From the NCBI GenBank assembly GCA_023055425.1, contig JALGPY010000009.1, forward strand, positions 52,886,616-52,950,615: DNA of 64,000 nucleotides, written 5' to 3'. The notes beneath the pieces were generated by a model that saw only the letters and a list, made by a program, of their open reading frames with translations, had not been told where the DNA came from and made no database searches. Made by a program: the position numbers and the translations under genes. The stretch's first letter is position 1. Each line of letters opens with the position of its first letter. This DNA comes from Linanthus parryae (lineage: Eukaryota; Streptophyta; Magnoliopsida; Ericales; Polemoniaceae). Of the stretch, positions 22,980 through 34,129 are shown in pieces.

Positions 22980-25900
22980 AAAGATCAGAAATGGATACTA
23001 GACAGTGGATGTTCCAAACATATGAGTGGAAAGAAGTCTCTCTTTACTGAACTCACAGAAAAAATCAGGAGGACCAATCACACTTGGTGACAAAGCAAAA
23101 TGCAATATCATTGGTATAAGTAGTATTGGTAATGGATCTACTAACTCTATCTCTGATGTTTATCTGGTAGATGGACTTAAGTATAATCTGCTTAGTATCT
23201 CTCAGTTAGGTGATAAAGGTTATAAAGCTATATTTGACAAGGATAAATGTGTGGTGCAAGATGAGAAATCTGGTGATTGCATACTCACTTCTCCTAGATC
23301 ATATAATCTATATGCTATGAGTACTAAGAGTGTGGCAGGTGACAAGCTAAAATGCCTCAAGGCCTTGAAGGAAGATTCAAAGCTTTGGCACAGAAAGCTT
23401 GGGCATATTAGTATACACACCTTGAATAAACTCATCTCAAAAGATTTGGTAAGAGGTTTACCATCACAGAAAATTTCAGATGATGACGTTTGCAAGGCAT
23501 GTGTACAAGGTAAGCAAACCAGAAGCTCATTCAAGCCAAAGAACTTTTTAAGTACTTCTAGACCCTTAGAACTGTTGCATATGAACTTGTGTGGTCCTAT
23601 GAGAGTTCGGACCCCAAAAGGTAAGAGGTATATGCTTGTTATAATAGATGATTATTCTAGATTTACTTGGGTGATGTTTATTAGAGACAAAACTCGAGCT
23701 TTATCTGAATTTTCTAGATTGTGCAAAGAGCTTCAAACTTTGAAAAATTTACCTGTTGCATCCATTAGAAGTGATCATGGTAGGGAGTTTGATCAACTTG
23801 ACTTTTATTTGTTTTGTGCAAAGCATGGCATTTCACACAACTTTTCTGCACCTAGAACTCCATAGCAAAATGGAGTTGTAGAAAGGAAAAATAGGACACT
23901 TGAGGATATGTCTAGAACCATACTTCTTGAAAGTAATTTTCCAAAGTTCTTGTGGGAAGAAGCTGTTAATGCTGCCAACTATGTGCTGAATAGATGCTTG
24001 ATTAGACCTATTTTGAAAAAGACCCCTTATGACCTGTTTAAAGGTAGGAAGCCTACTGTTTCTTATTTTAAACATTTTGGTTGTATCTGTTTTGTGCAAA
24101 ATAATGGTAGAGAAAATCTTGGTAAGTTTGATGCTAGAAGTGATGAAGGTGTATTTCTTGGATATTCTCAAACTAGCAAATCTTATAGAGTTTTCAATAG
24201 AAAAACCAAGATTGTGGAAGAGAGTATTCATGTGATTTTTGATGAAAGAACTAAGGATTCTCTGAGTGAAAGTTTTGCAGATCTAGATTTGAACAAGCAT
24301 GAGTCAGATGATGATGTTGTGAAAGAGGACAAAGGCAAAACTAGTTTGCAGAATCAATCAGCAGAATCTCAAGATCTTGAACCTCCTGCAGAACCAAAAT
24401 CTCAAAGCCTTGAGACAGAAGCTGAAACTTTCTATGATGCTCCCTCTACTGTTTCAAGAACTCAAAGCCTTGAAGGAGAATATTCCTGGATACCAAGAAA
24501 GAAGTTTAATTACCTTGCAGATCATCCCTGAAAATATCATATCTGATCCATCAACTGGAACTCAGACAAGAGGACATTTGAAGAACTTGTGTGCTTTTAG
24601 TGCATTTGTATCATTGATTGAGCATAAAAATTCCAAGGAAGCACTAGAAGATGCAGACTGGATCATTGCAATGCAGAGTGAGCTGAACGAATTTGAAAGA
24701 AACAAGGTATGGAATCTGGTTCCCAGACCTAAAGAGAAATCAGTTATTGGAACCAGATGGGTATTCAGAAACAAGCTTGATGAGAATGGCAAAGTGGTAA
24801 GTAATAAAGCCAGACTGGTGGCACAAGGATATAATCAGGAAGAAGGTATAGATTATAAGGAGAATTTTGATCCTGTTTCCAGGTTAGAATCTATTAGAAT
24901 ACTTCTTGCATTTGCATCTCACAATCACATAAAGCTTTATCAAATGGATGTCAAATGTGTTTTCTGAATGGCTATTTACAAGAAGATGTTTTTGTAGCAC
25001 AACCTCCTGGTTTTGAAGATGAAAACTTTCCTGATCATGTTTATAAACTAGACAAAGCTCTTTATGGGTTAAAACAAGATCCAAGGGCTTGGTATGACAG
25101 ACTTTCAAAATTTCTACTTGACAATAATTTCAAGAGATGCCTAGTTGATAAAACTCTTTTCATTAAACATCATCAAACTGATTTGTTAGTAGTTCATATC
25201 TATGTAGATGATATTCTATTTGGTGCTACTAATGATGCTCTTTCAAAAGAGTTTTCTAGTCTGATGTGCAGGGAGTTTGAGATGAGCTTAGTGGGAGAAC
25301 TGAATTTCTTTCTTGGACTTCATATATTACAAATGAAGAAAGGAATTTTTGTACACCAAGGAAAGTATACCAAGGAATTATTGAACAAGTACAATATGTC
25401 ACAGTCCAAGGTGCTTAAAACCCCTATGAGTTCATCACTCTCTTTAGACAAGGATTCAAATGGTAAGAGTGTGAATCAAAAGGAATACAGAGGTATGATT
25501 GGTTCACTTTTGTATTTAACTGCAAGCAGACCTGATATTATTTTCAGTGTCTGTATGTGTGCTAGATTTCAAGGAGATCCTAAGGAAAGTCATTTAACTG
25601 CAGTCAAAAGAATTTTTAGATATTTGAATGGAACCAGAGACTTGGGGATTTGGTATCCAAGGAGATCTAATTTTATGTTGAGTGGCTATTCAGATGCAGA
25701 TTTTGCAGGCTATAAAGTAGACAGGAAAAGTACTTCTGGATGTTGCCAGTTTCTTGGATCTTCATTTATAAGTTGGCATTCTAGAAAGTAAAATTATGTA
25801 GCATTATCAACTGCAGAAGCTGAATACATTGCAGCTGGTGCTTGCTGTTCACAAGTGTTATGGATTGCTCAGCAACTTAGAGATCTTGGCTATAATTTCA

Positions 25901-26154
25901 AAAATGTGCCTATTCATTGTGACAATACAAGTGCTATCTCAATCTCTAAGAATCCAGTCCAGCACTCAAGAACCAAGCATATATATGTGAGACATCACTT
26001 CCTTAGAGATCATGCAGAACAAGGTGATGTTGTTTTAACTTTTATTTCTACTTCAATGCAGATTGCTGATATTTTCACTAAACCTTTTCCAGATAATAGA
26101 TTTTCATCTCTAAGGCTTGAATTGGGGATGTTGAACAAGGATGCATTGGTTTAG
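22980..26154 (+). pseudogene. pol: Sirevirus pol (protease, integrase, RT, RNase H)
   Basis: Protease WILDSGCSKHMSG (Asp-Ser-Gly at 23001-23009). Integrase zinc-finger region LWHRKLGHISIHTLNKLI (about 23383), then LLHMNLCGPMRV, VIIDDYSRFTWVMF and SIRSDHGREF. The chromo-like part FKHFGCICFV is at about 24070. RT has GTRWVFRNKLDENGKV (24750), KARLVAQGYNQEEGIDY and catalytic YVDD at 25201-25212. RNase H has SGYSDADFAGYKVDRKSTSG, STAEAEYIAA, HCDNTSAISISKNPVQHS and IADIFTKPFP, ending at 26154. Damage: stop at 23863, frameshifts near 24528 and 24962, stop at 25789. A G-rich second polypurine-like tract (TTAGGGGGAG, 26152-26161) follows. Confidence 0.92.
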
Positions 26155-26610
26155 GGGGAGTATTAGTACTTATATGTGATTTTGTGTTGAAATCTCAAAG
26201 CCTTGAGATTATACTTTCCAAAGCCTTGAAAGTATAGCTCAAAGCTTTGAAGTTTCTCAAACTGCAGAAAATCTCAAGGCCTTGAGATTGTTCTCCAGGT
26301 CTTGAAAACATCTGTATTATTTATTTTTATTAAAAAAATGGATCATCAAATATAGCATCTTATCTTTTTAGATAACTGTATAATATTTGAATTACTCAGA
26401 GAATTTTCTATAATATCCAAAAATATTTTTTCAAGATCTTTTTTGCATGTTGATTTAGCAGAGTCCTTTTATGACTCAACCTTTTCAACCTACTTAATCT
26501 GAAACTCAGGGCTTATTCTTCTTCATTCTCTTTCAATTCTCTACGACTCTCCTCTCTCTCTCTCTCAATTTCTCTCAATCACATTCTCTACTCAAAACCC
26601 TAAACCCAAA
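26155..26610 (+). promoter_or_regulatory. Pol/env-like spacer with a cluster of palindromes
   Basis: The non-coding spacer contains four or five copies of the element-wide palindrome, including a perfect 20-mer AATCTCAAGGCCTTGAGATT at 26270-26289 and close variants at 26191-26210, 26215-26237 and 26237-26252. A CT-rich stretch (26550-26580) precedes the start of the next ORF. The position would suit a promoter or RNA-processing signal for the downstream ORF (inference). Confidence 0.7.
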
Positions 26611-28385
26611 ATGGAGCGCAAATAAGCCAGAATTCAGCAACAGGGGAAGCCTTCTGGCAGATCCAAGAAGAGGGCAAATAAGAAAGAGAAGATTGTGATT
26701 TCTGATTCAGATTCAGAAAACACTCAGAGTTTGCATGAGGATACTCCTCCTGCTAAGAAGTCCAGAACAGAAAAGGGATATGAAGGCTCAAGCATTGATC
26801 CACAGAAGGAGACAGAGACTCAGGGTGGTGATCAACCTAGGTCACACAAGAAGAAAGGGGGAGAGAAGAAAAAGGCTAGAGAAGAGGAAAAGGGGAAATC
26901 TGCTCAAGAAAGCAAGAAGAAGCCAGCTGAAGGAGAACAAGAAAAAGAGCAAACCCACTGAGAAGAAAACTAGGGTTAAGTAGGTTGCTGCTGCAACCAA
27001 AAAGGGTTATCAAGGTAAGAATGTACTTCCTACATATTGGTTTGTTAGTTCTGATGTTAGGACTGTGTGGATGAAAGGTTATGCTTCATCTAAAGTGGCT
27101 TTCTGTAGTATGGTTTCTGAGGAGTTATTGGATAAAATGGATATTGATTGTATGAGAAAATTAATAGAAACTGCAGTTTGGAAGGTGTTAAATCCTAGTT
27201 CAAAAGCCTATCCTAGGTTAACTAGGTTATTTTATTTGAATTTGGTTTCTGAAGGTGATGATAAGATGGTGTTAACTTCAAAAGTGGCTGGGATAGATTT
27301 GAGGTCAGATAATAGGACTTTTGCCAAAGTCTTGGGCATTCCTAGGAAGTATAATCTTGGAGAATACCCTGATAGGAAGGAGTGTCTGGAAAAGTCAAAA
27401 GAGATATTTTTCAATGATGGTGTACCCTCTGGTCCAAAGCAGTTGACACACTCTGTGCTCAACTGTGAAGCCAAATCTTGTTTACAATTCTAATGAGGAG
27501 TGTGGTTCCTAGGGAGAACTTAAGGGAGTTGGTTACTGATAAGGTTCTTATACTGATGTATCTGATATCTCAAGGGTTTGAAATACACTTGCCAACAGTT
27601 GTTATGGAGCATATGATTTATTGTGCTACTAGAACCAGAAACCATTCTCTTCCATATGCCAACCTGTTACCTCTTTTCTTTGAATATCTTGATGTACTTG
27701 TGAAAGGGGAGGAAAAGATTACTGGAGGTTTTGGGTTGATTGATGAGACTGCATTACAAAGGATTGGGTAGTCCAGACTGGGAAAGGACATTGGAAGTTC
27801 TATTCAGATTTGTCAGAGGAGGAACTTGGATAGAAGAAGTTTGTGAAACAAAAGGGGGCTACATCAGGTAAAGGACAAGCCAATGAGGATTATTCTTTAT
27901 TGGTTGAGAAGTTTGAAGATCAACAGGTTGAGATTGAAGATCTCAGACAAAGGTTATTTGATCTGCCATCTGAATTTAACCAGTTCAAGGGCTTGATGAA
28001 TGTTATGAATGGGAAACTGGATGTTGTTATCAAGGGTTTGAACTTGGAGAAGATACCTCCTGCTACTAGTCATGACACCAGTGTGGATTCAGATGAAAGG
28101 CTGGGTGATTTCTTGAAGAAGAAAAAGAAGCCAATTCCAGTGGTGCTTACTTCAAAAGATCTGTATGAGCAAACTGTTGAAGAAGATGCTGGTGAAGACA
28201 CAGGTGTTAATGCAGCTACAGAGGGGGATTCAGTGCAGGTTAAGAAGAAGGTGGATGAGATAATTGAAGAAGTTGTTGCAGAAGTGGAAGCTGAACAAGA
28301 GGGAAATCAGTCTGCTGAAGATGCTGAAAGTGAGGAAGAAGTTGGAGAAGGCTCAGAGAAAGGCCAGACATCAAAGAAGAAATGA
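26611..28385 (+). pseudogene. Sirevirus extra 3' ORF (env-like position), broken
   Basis: Starts ATGGAGCGC at 26611 after a short leader and runs to a stop at 28383-28385 through several frames: a stop at codon 5, a frameshift near 26950, a stop at about 26981, a frameshift near 27470 and further damage near 27770-27840. It encodes a lysine/serine-rich, acidic N-terminus, a folded centre (FCSMVSEELLDKMDIDCMRK, PRLTRLFYLNLVSEGDDKMV, SLPYANLLPLFFEYLDVL), a coiled-coil piece (VEKFEDQQVEIEDLRQRLFD) and a very acidic tail. Sireviruses carry an additional ORF here, called env-like. The centre resembles the domain annotated in plants as putative plant transposon protein. No signal peptide or membrane segment is visible, so envelope function is not supported. 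Confidence 0.75.
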
Positions 28386-28767
28386 AGAACAGAGAAGACC
28401 AAAGCCTTGAACCTTTCCTTCTATCTATTTTTTTTCTTCTTTTCTGCTCTCAAGGCCTTGACTTTCTAGGAATATTTTTTTTTTAGACTCTGAGTAATGA
28501 TCCAACATTTCTTCACCTTTATTTGATGAAAGTCAAAAAGGGGGAGAAATTATGTGTTTAGGGTTACTTTCAGTACTTGAATAATAATAATAATATCAGT
28601 GGTTTTGGTTAATGAGTTAATTATAGTTGTGTTCTTATAATTGCTGGTTATCTGTGGTTTACTGATTATCTGGTATTATTGTCTATTGTATCTTCAATAT
28701 TGTGGTTATCTAATTTTTAAGGAGTGGCAGGAATATCTACACAAGACTGTAGGTTTTGTCATTCATC
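28386..28767. other. Sirevirus 3' untranslated region
   Basis: Non-coding, T-rich, with two more copies of the palindrome (about 28399-28413 and 28446-28462) and an internal AAAGGGGGAGAAATTATG (28539-28556) that resembles an extra polypurine tract. Confidence 0.7.
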
Positions 28768-28778
28768 AAGGGGGAGAT
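28768..28778 (+). other. Polypurine tract of the Sirevirus
   Basis: AAGGGGGAGAT immediately before TGTTGACTC, the start of the 3' LTR. This is a hallmark of the group. Confidence 0.9.
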
Positions 28779-30282
28779 TGTTGACTCAAAGACTCTTGAA
28801 TGTATTTAGGATGGTAATTGTTTTGAGTGATGAAAGAAAAAGACAAAGATATGGGCAGCAAAGTACTTTTGATACTCCAAGGCCTTGAGATACTGACAAA
28901 GCTTCAAAGCCTTGAGAGTTGTTTTTATTCTGTTGGATGTTCTAACAATTCTGTGTTGCAGATTGGATATCTGATTATATAGATCAGGGATTTGCTGCAT
29001 ATACTCTTTTTTTTTACATTATCTACATATCTAACACAATTGCAGATGATCAGAATAGGGAGAATCAAAGTTATCTGAACTTAACTTTGAAAATCTGTGA
29101 AGCATGTTCAGAGCTTCAAGGGCTTGAGATGTGCCTTGAGCTGCTGACAGTTTTACAGAATCAAGTTGATTTTTTCTTTCAGGTTTTAATTCTTATTATT
29201 GTGATTATTTATTGACTTCTAAGAGTCTTAAACTTGTTTATCATGATTTGTATGTGTCAGAAGTTAATCAGATTACTGTTCTAATCTTTTAACCAGTTTT
29301 TATCAGAAACTGAAAAAACCAAACAGTCATAGTACTGTTATATTTCTGGATTTTGTTGTTGTTGTGTTTTAATGTTGTTGCAGGTTTTGTTAAACGTGCA
29401 AGAGCAATCTCAACAAACTCCAACGGATATCCACTTAGAGCTGTTTGAATTTCAGTTGAAAACAGAAGGAGGATTTGTAGGAACTGAGATCCTAAAATCT
29501 CTCATTCAGTTGCAGCTGGTGGATAAAGAGACTGGTTTGAATTTTGAAAGATAGAGGCTTGCAGAATACTGAGAGTAGTGTGAAAAATTCGTGGGATATC
29601 ATTCATTCAAACACACAGGGATTCAAGCTTCAATTCCATATTTTAGAAGATCAAGTCATTCCAGTTTCCAAAAGAACACATCCAGGCTTCATTAGCTTAT
29701 TTCCTCTACTGTTTTCTTCACCTGTTTTGTAATCTGTGTATCTTTTAAATATCTTAAACCTCACTAAACCTAGTGGTTGGTTGTTCAAGTGAACAACAAG
29801 AGGTTCTTGTTAGCTCAACAGTTAGTAGTTGGAACTAGATAGGTATGGAACCACAAGCTGTATAGGTGTAAGGGAAATCACTTAGGCTTGAAGATCTAGG
29901 GTTGTTTCTGTGTGAGTAATAAGAAGTTTTTGCCCAATCCTGGTGGGATTAGATCCCTCACGAAGAGATTAGGTCCATTGGGACTGATCTCTGTAAATTG
30001 CTTTGTGTTCTTTTCTTTACAGTTTTGTTATTTTCCACTGCACACAACTCAAATCAAACTAGGATTTATGAGCTGCTCAGAACTGGTAATAGTTCAAGGC
30101 CTTGAAGCTTTCTATTTTGCCTTTGAAATTTCTGACAGTTTTCTAAAAATCTCAAGGCCTTGAGATTTGAGTTTCACACAAAGCTAATCTGTTAGAATCT
30201 GAGTTTTGCAAAAAGTTTCCATACTTTATTCAACCCCCCCTCCTTCTAGAGTATTTAGGTCCTGTATTTTGTCTACATTACA
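28779..30282 (+). repeat. 3' LTR of the Sirevirus
   Basis: About 1.5 kb from TGTTGACTCAAAG to a CCCCCC-TCCTTCTAG segment and a terminal CTACATTACA. The C-rich, TCTAG-containing end is typical of Sirevirus LTRs. It carries at least five palindrome copies (28874, 28902, 29113, 30091, 30147). The right boundary is set by homology of the following bases to RNase III-like intron 1. No second LTR exists in the window. Confidence 0.85.
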
Positions 30283-31460
30283 CAATTTCATATCGGACAA
30301 CGGTTATAAATAAATAAATGGCTGATTTTTACCTGGAGTTTCCCTTATGAAGTTTTTACTTCTTGAAGATGTCAAGTGTTCCCTAGCAGTGCCTCTTTAA
30401 TTTTTTTTTTTTTTGCTATAAAAATAAGGTGAAGAAAAATAAATTTAAATCTTGATTTATAGATATTTATAAAATCCAACTTAGTAATTAATCAATTAAT
30501 TATTAATTCGACAATTCTTTATTTTTTTACATGAAAGGTTTATGTCCTTGAGCAGATTGAAGAATTTTTAACCGAAATGGCCGAATATCCGGTGGACTCG
30601 AACGGCTTAATTGACTGCCCAAAACTACTTGCAGACATCGTCGAGTCTACAATTGGCGCCATTTTTTTGGACATCGGTCGTTCACTGGATTGTACATGAA
30701 AGGTTGGTCATTTACTGCCTTAAATTTTTAACTCGATCCATCATCGACAAAATTAGTTCAGTAACGTTTCATGCATTTCTCTTTTTCCGTTGATTATACA
30801 AATAGTGGAGCCTTTGCTGACACCAATTATCACTCTGGAGACGCTTCAAGTTCATCCAGTAACAAAACTTAATGAATTATGTCAGAAGAAAGGGTACGAG
30901 ATAGAAAGGAAATTATATTCAGAAAACGGAGGAATGGTAGAATTTTACATCAACAAAGTACTAATGGGGAGTTGTCTCTACCGGGCAAAGAATGCAATTG
31001 CATGGAATAGAGTTGCTGACAAAGCTTACCACGACAGTATGAAAAGAATTAACAGTCTTAGAGAAACTCCTTAGCTTGCAGATACATAATAGGTTTTTCG
31101 TATGTCGTATGTGTGAAGTACTAATGTCGGGTGTTTAATATTTCATGCGATTTCATTTGAAATATCAAAAATGCGTAAATGCTTGAGTGGCGTGAGAATT
31201 TTTGTGAACGAAATAAATAAAGGTCATCAATTGTTTCCATTTTCATTTTTATTATAAAAAAGTAGTTAGTTTGATAAGTCTTTTGTACTATTAAATTGTG
31301 ATAAAAAAAAATACCACAAACAAAATTAATTCACTCCTCAAAAAAAATTAATCCAACCATGCGTTAAGAACAGAAGTTGCACTAAGAAGCAAAAGTAAGC
31401 GAAAAGGTTAAAAATCTTGTGCCACTTGTTGATAAATAGGTTATTGACACGACTTTGAAC
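30283..31460 (+). pseudogene. RNase III-like gene, truncated copy A (intron 1 tail, exons 2 and 3)
   Basis: Closely similar to exons 2 and 3 of the intact gene at 51658. Exon 2 (30556-30702) keeps the catalytic motif ADIVES but has a TGA at 30697-30699 where the intact copy has tryptophan. Exon 3 (30802-31074) keeps an open dsRNA-binding domain (VHPVTKLNELCQKKGYEIER), ending at a stop at 31072. The intron 2 acceptor reads acaa in place of acag, so splicing would fail. Exon 1 is missing because the Sirevirus sits in intron 1. The 3' UTR homology continues to about 31460. Confidence 0.88.
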
Positions 31461-31589
31461 CCGAGTTGACAAGATTTTGATTGTTAGCTCAATATTATAA
31501 ATTAAGAATCTTAAACTAAGATAGTTGAGGATCAATTGAAGACTTCTCTCGTCAAAAATCATTAACGGTTGTATGTAACAATTTCTTAT

Positions 31590-31907
31590 ATTAATGTTGT
31601 TTTTGGGTTGTTGTTAGGTTCCTGCACCACTTGAAAATAATATTTCGTAGTTGACATTGGTAGAAGTAAAGTGAGTGGAGACAATATCATATCGGACAAC
31701 AGTTACAAATAAATAAATGGCTTAATTTTACTTGGAGTTTCCCTTATGAAGTTTTTACTTCTTGGAGATGTCAAAGTGTACCTAGCAGTGCACATCTCTT
31801 CAATCTTCTTTTGCTATAAAAATAAAGTTAAGAAAAGTATAAATTCAAATCTTGATTTATAGATATCCATAAAATCCAATTTAGTAATTAATAAATTAAT
31901 AATTCAT
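31590..31907 (+). pseudogene. RNase III-like intron 1 piece, left flank of copia element 3
   Basis: Matches intron 1 of the intact gene (52155-52400), including CATATCGGACAA, the AAATAAATAAATGGCT run and GCAGTGCACATCTCT. The same intron segment recurs on the other side of copia element 3 (39310-39560), so it is present twice around the element. Confidence 0.8.
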
Positions 31908-32378
31908 TGTAAGAAAAATATTTTAAACTAGTTATTTGGGCTGTCAATAATTGTCTTTCAGTTTTATAAAACGGGTTGAAAGTGGTTCAAATAATTCACC
32001 GGTACGAGCCCAATACTTTTGTGATCCTGTGGTTGGGCCAGGGTGCATCTTAGTGTTATTATTAGTGTGGTATGAAGGTGTGGGCTGTTTGGTCATTAGG
32101 CTCCTTGATAGGAGGGCCCAATTACTGTTTATGATTATTAGGCCCGGTCCCCTCTCCTCTTCCAAAACCCTAGCTGATTCTTATAAATAAGATCAGTTGG
32201 GGGATTGTCAGCCCTATCGAAAAACAACAACAGTGGGAGTAGTAGGGGGAGATCCGGTGCGCTATCTCTTCCAAGTTCGTGGAGATTCGACGACTACGAA
32301 CATGGCTGGATCGAACGGTATGTCTTTGTATAATTATAATTGTGTTTTAATTTGTTGTATGTGATCCTAAAATTCTCA
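31908..32378 (+). repeat. 5' LTR of copia element 3, with start codon and splice donor
   Basis: Begins TGTAAGAAAAATAT and ends near AAAATTCTCA. A TATA-like TTATAAATAAGATC (32183-32196) lies about 105 bp upstream of an ATG (32302) in the context AACATGGCTGGATCGAACG, directly followed by a GTATGT donor at 32318. The same arrangement is present in the 3' LTR (ATG at about 39212). Confidence 0.88.
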
Positions 32379-32382
32379 CATC

Positions 32383-32394
32383 TGGTATCAGAGC
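32383..32394 (+). other. Primer-binding site of copia element 3
   Basis: TGGTATCAGAGC, a perfect tRNA-iMet-type site, four bases after the LTR end. Confidence 0.92.
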
Positions 32395-32776
32395 CTGCAC
32401 ACAATAATTAAAACCTAATACACTGTTTCTCCCCGTCAATTTCTTCACGTCTTCGTTAGAAGACGCAAACAAACTGTTTCTCTTTCCTTGCGTTTTGAGT
32501 GATGCAAGATATACTGTACTTGTTTCCCACGAAGAAATAATAAAGTTCATTGAGATTTTTGTCTCTGTGACTAGCCGTGTAAAGGAAATCGTGGTTCATA
32601 ATTTGTGCATACTAGTCATGATAGAAGAGCAACCATACTGAATGATGCCTATATTTTATTTACCTTTTACTGGTTAAGTGCATGCCCGTGATTGCTTGTT
32701 TGGTGAAGTATGCATTTTATTATTTTATTCTATTCATCAAAGGGGCTTGTGATATTATACAGTGAAGTGTAGACAC

Positions 32777-33342
32777 TAGGGGTGAGCAAAACCCGGCCCA
32801 ACCCGCCTCCCCGAACCGCCCCGCACCAAACCGGTCCGATTTTGGCATTGATCAATGCTTATTGATTGATTATGGGTATAGATCCGTCAACCCGAACAAA
32901 GTTCGATCGATTATGGGTTTGGAAGTGGAATATCCGTTTAAAACCGAACCGGTCCGATTAACATTTTATATGTAAACATTGTAAATTTTATTTAGATATA
33001 TGGTTTAGAAATTAAGTTTTACAAGTTAAGACCATTTTAATACTTGACTTTTCTCACGTTATTTCTCTTTCATAGAAAACAACTTTATGTTTCCAACTTC
33101 AAATTTTATACTAACGATATTACAAAGATAATTAACCAAATAAATTTATTTTTTCAAGTAAAATTTAAAGATTTTTCAACCCGATTAACCAGTCCGAACC
33201 GGACCGAGTCGATACGTTACGATTGGTTTGGGTATCACAAATCATTGGGTAGGTTTGGGTTGAACATTCTCCAACCCATACATATTGGGTCGGGTAGGAA
33301 TACTCGGCAAAATCGGTCCAACCCAGTCCGCGCTCAACCCTA
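32777..33342. mobile_element. hAT-like non-autonomous element
   Basis: 566 bp with ends TAGGGGTGAGC and GCTCAACCCTA (one mismatch as inverted repeats) and a perfect 8 bp TSD gtagacac (32769-32776 and 33343-33350). The interior near both ends is rich in AACCCGG/ACCGGTCCG words. No transposase is present. Confidence 0.85.
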
Positions 33343-33350
33343 GTAGACAC

Positions 33351-34129
33351 ATTGAAAAAAAAACATTAATTCTTTTTTAAAACTACAATAAAGTCAGATG
33401 GGTAATTTTTTGTTTGTTTCTAAGAGCTTGTCACTGTCGTATCAATTAAATACCGGGCGTGTTCTTTAAATTTTGTAAATTATAGCTCAGAGGATCTTCG
33501 TTATCGCAATAGAATATTCTGGGCTATAAAATGAAACTGAAATCGAAGTCCCTTCCTTTTCTTTTTCTGTTAACTTGTTTGACTATTCCATTTTATATGG
33601 TTTTTAATTCTGGAATGAGGAATGTTAAAATAAACAATGGTTAACAATATTTTGGTATTTTTAGTTTTTATTTTTTTATTATTTTTTTCAACCTTTTTTT
33701 TGTCCCAGCTGAATATCTTAATATTGTGCATATGGTACCGCCAAAGTGGTCATGTGTATTAAAATTAGGATAATCAAATAAAGGATCCTGGGAGGCTCCT
33801 CCGAAATTAATATATTTAATTACCTACCCTAAGGAGGTCGATTAGATGTGTCAATTTTGGAGGTAGTGTGAGTTGCTAGTAAGGGGATACAACTTTGATT
33901 CCAAAGAAAGCTATTTGCCCAAAGGTATTTAGTTCTTCTAAGGAATTGTTCTTGCTAATTGACTTGGTTGTGATCTTAGATGTATCTAATGTATTCTTCC
34001 CAAAGGTGTTTATATGATGACACATTTTGTGATCATGTGAGAATATCGCTTGTTTTTTCTACTTAGCATATTCTTGTGAATACCCATGAATTGTTGTTGA
34101 TTTAAAACTGAATCAAATTCTTATTACAG
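33351..34129 (+). other. Leader of copia element 3
   Basis: Non-coding and AT-rich, between the hAT-like insertion and the predicted acceptor. No features beyond polypyrimidine runs before 34121 were found. Confidence 0.6.

Larger units (their letters stand above)
21421..30282 (+). mobile_element. Sirevirus-type copia element 2, 5' truncated
   Basis: Order: gag with a coiled-coil region and two CCHC knuckles, protease, integrase, RT, RNase H, a spacer, a separate 1.8 kb ORF (env-like position), a long 3' untranslated region, an AAGGGGGAGAT polypurine tract and a 1.5 kb LTR. This order and the GGGGGAG tract before TGTTG are characteristic of Sireviruses (SIRE1/Maximus). The 5' LTR and N-terminal gag are absent: the body starts at the right end of the long LTR at 21420. 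It sits in intron 1 of a truncated RNase III-like gene copy. Several stops and frameshifts make it inactive. Confidence 0.9.
32318..34129 (+). other. Predicted leader intron spanning the primer-binding site
   Basis: Donor G|GTATGT at 32318 and acceptor TTATTACAG at 34121-34129. The LTR exon (32302-32317, 16 nt) and gag beginning at 34130 are then in the same frame, giving Gag its start codon; no good upstream ATG is seen near 34130. The intron contains the primer site (32383-32394) and a hAT-like insertion (32777-33342), so only unspliced RNA could be reverse transcribed. Splicing is inferred from sequence only. Confidence 0.6.

Noticed and set aside
26191..26289. CRISPR-like array
   Set aside because: The repeats are palindromic words at irregular spacing that also occur throughout a retrotransposon, and the genome is a plant's.
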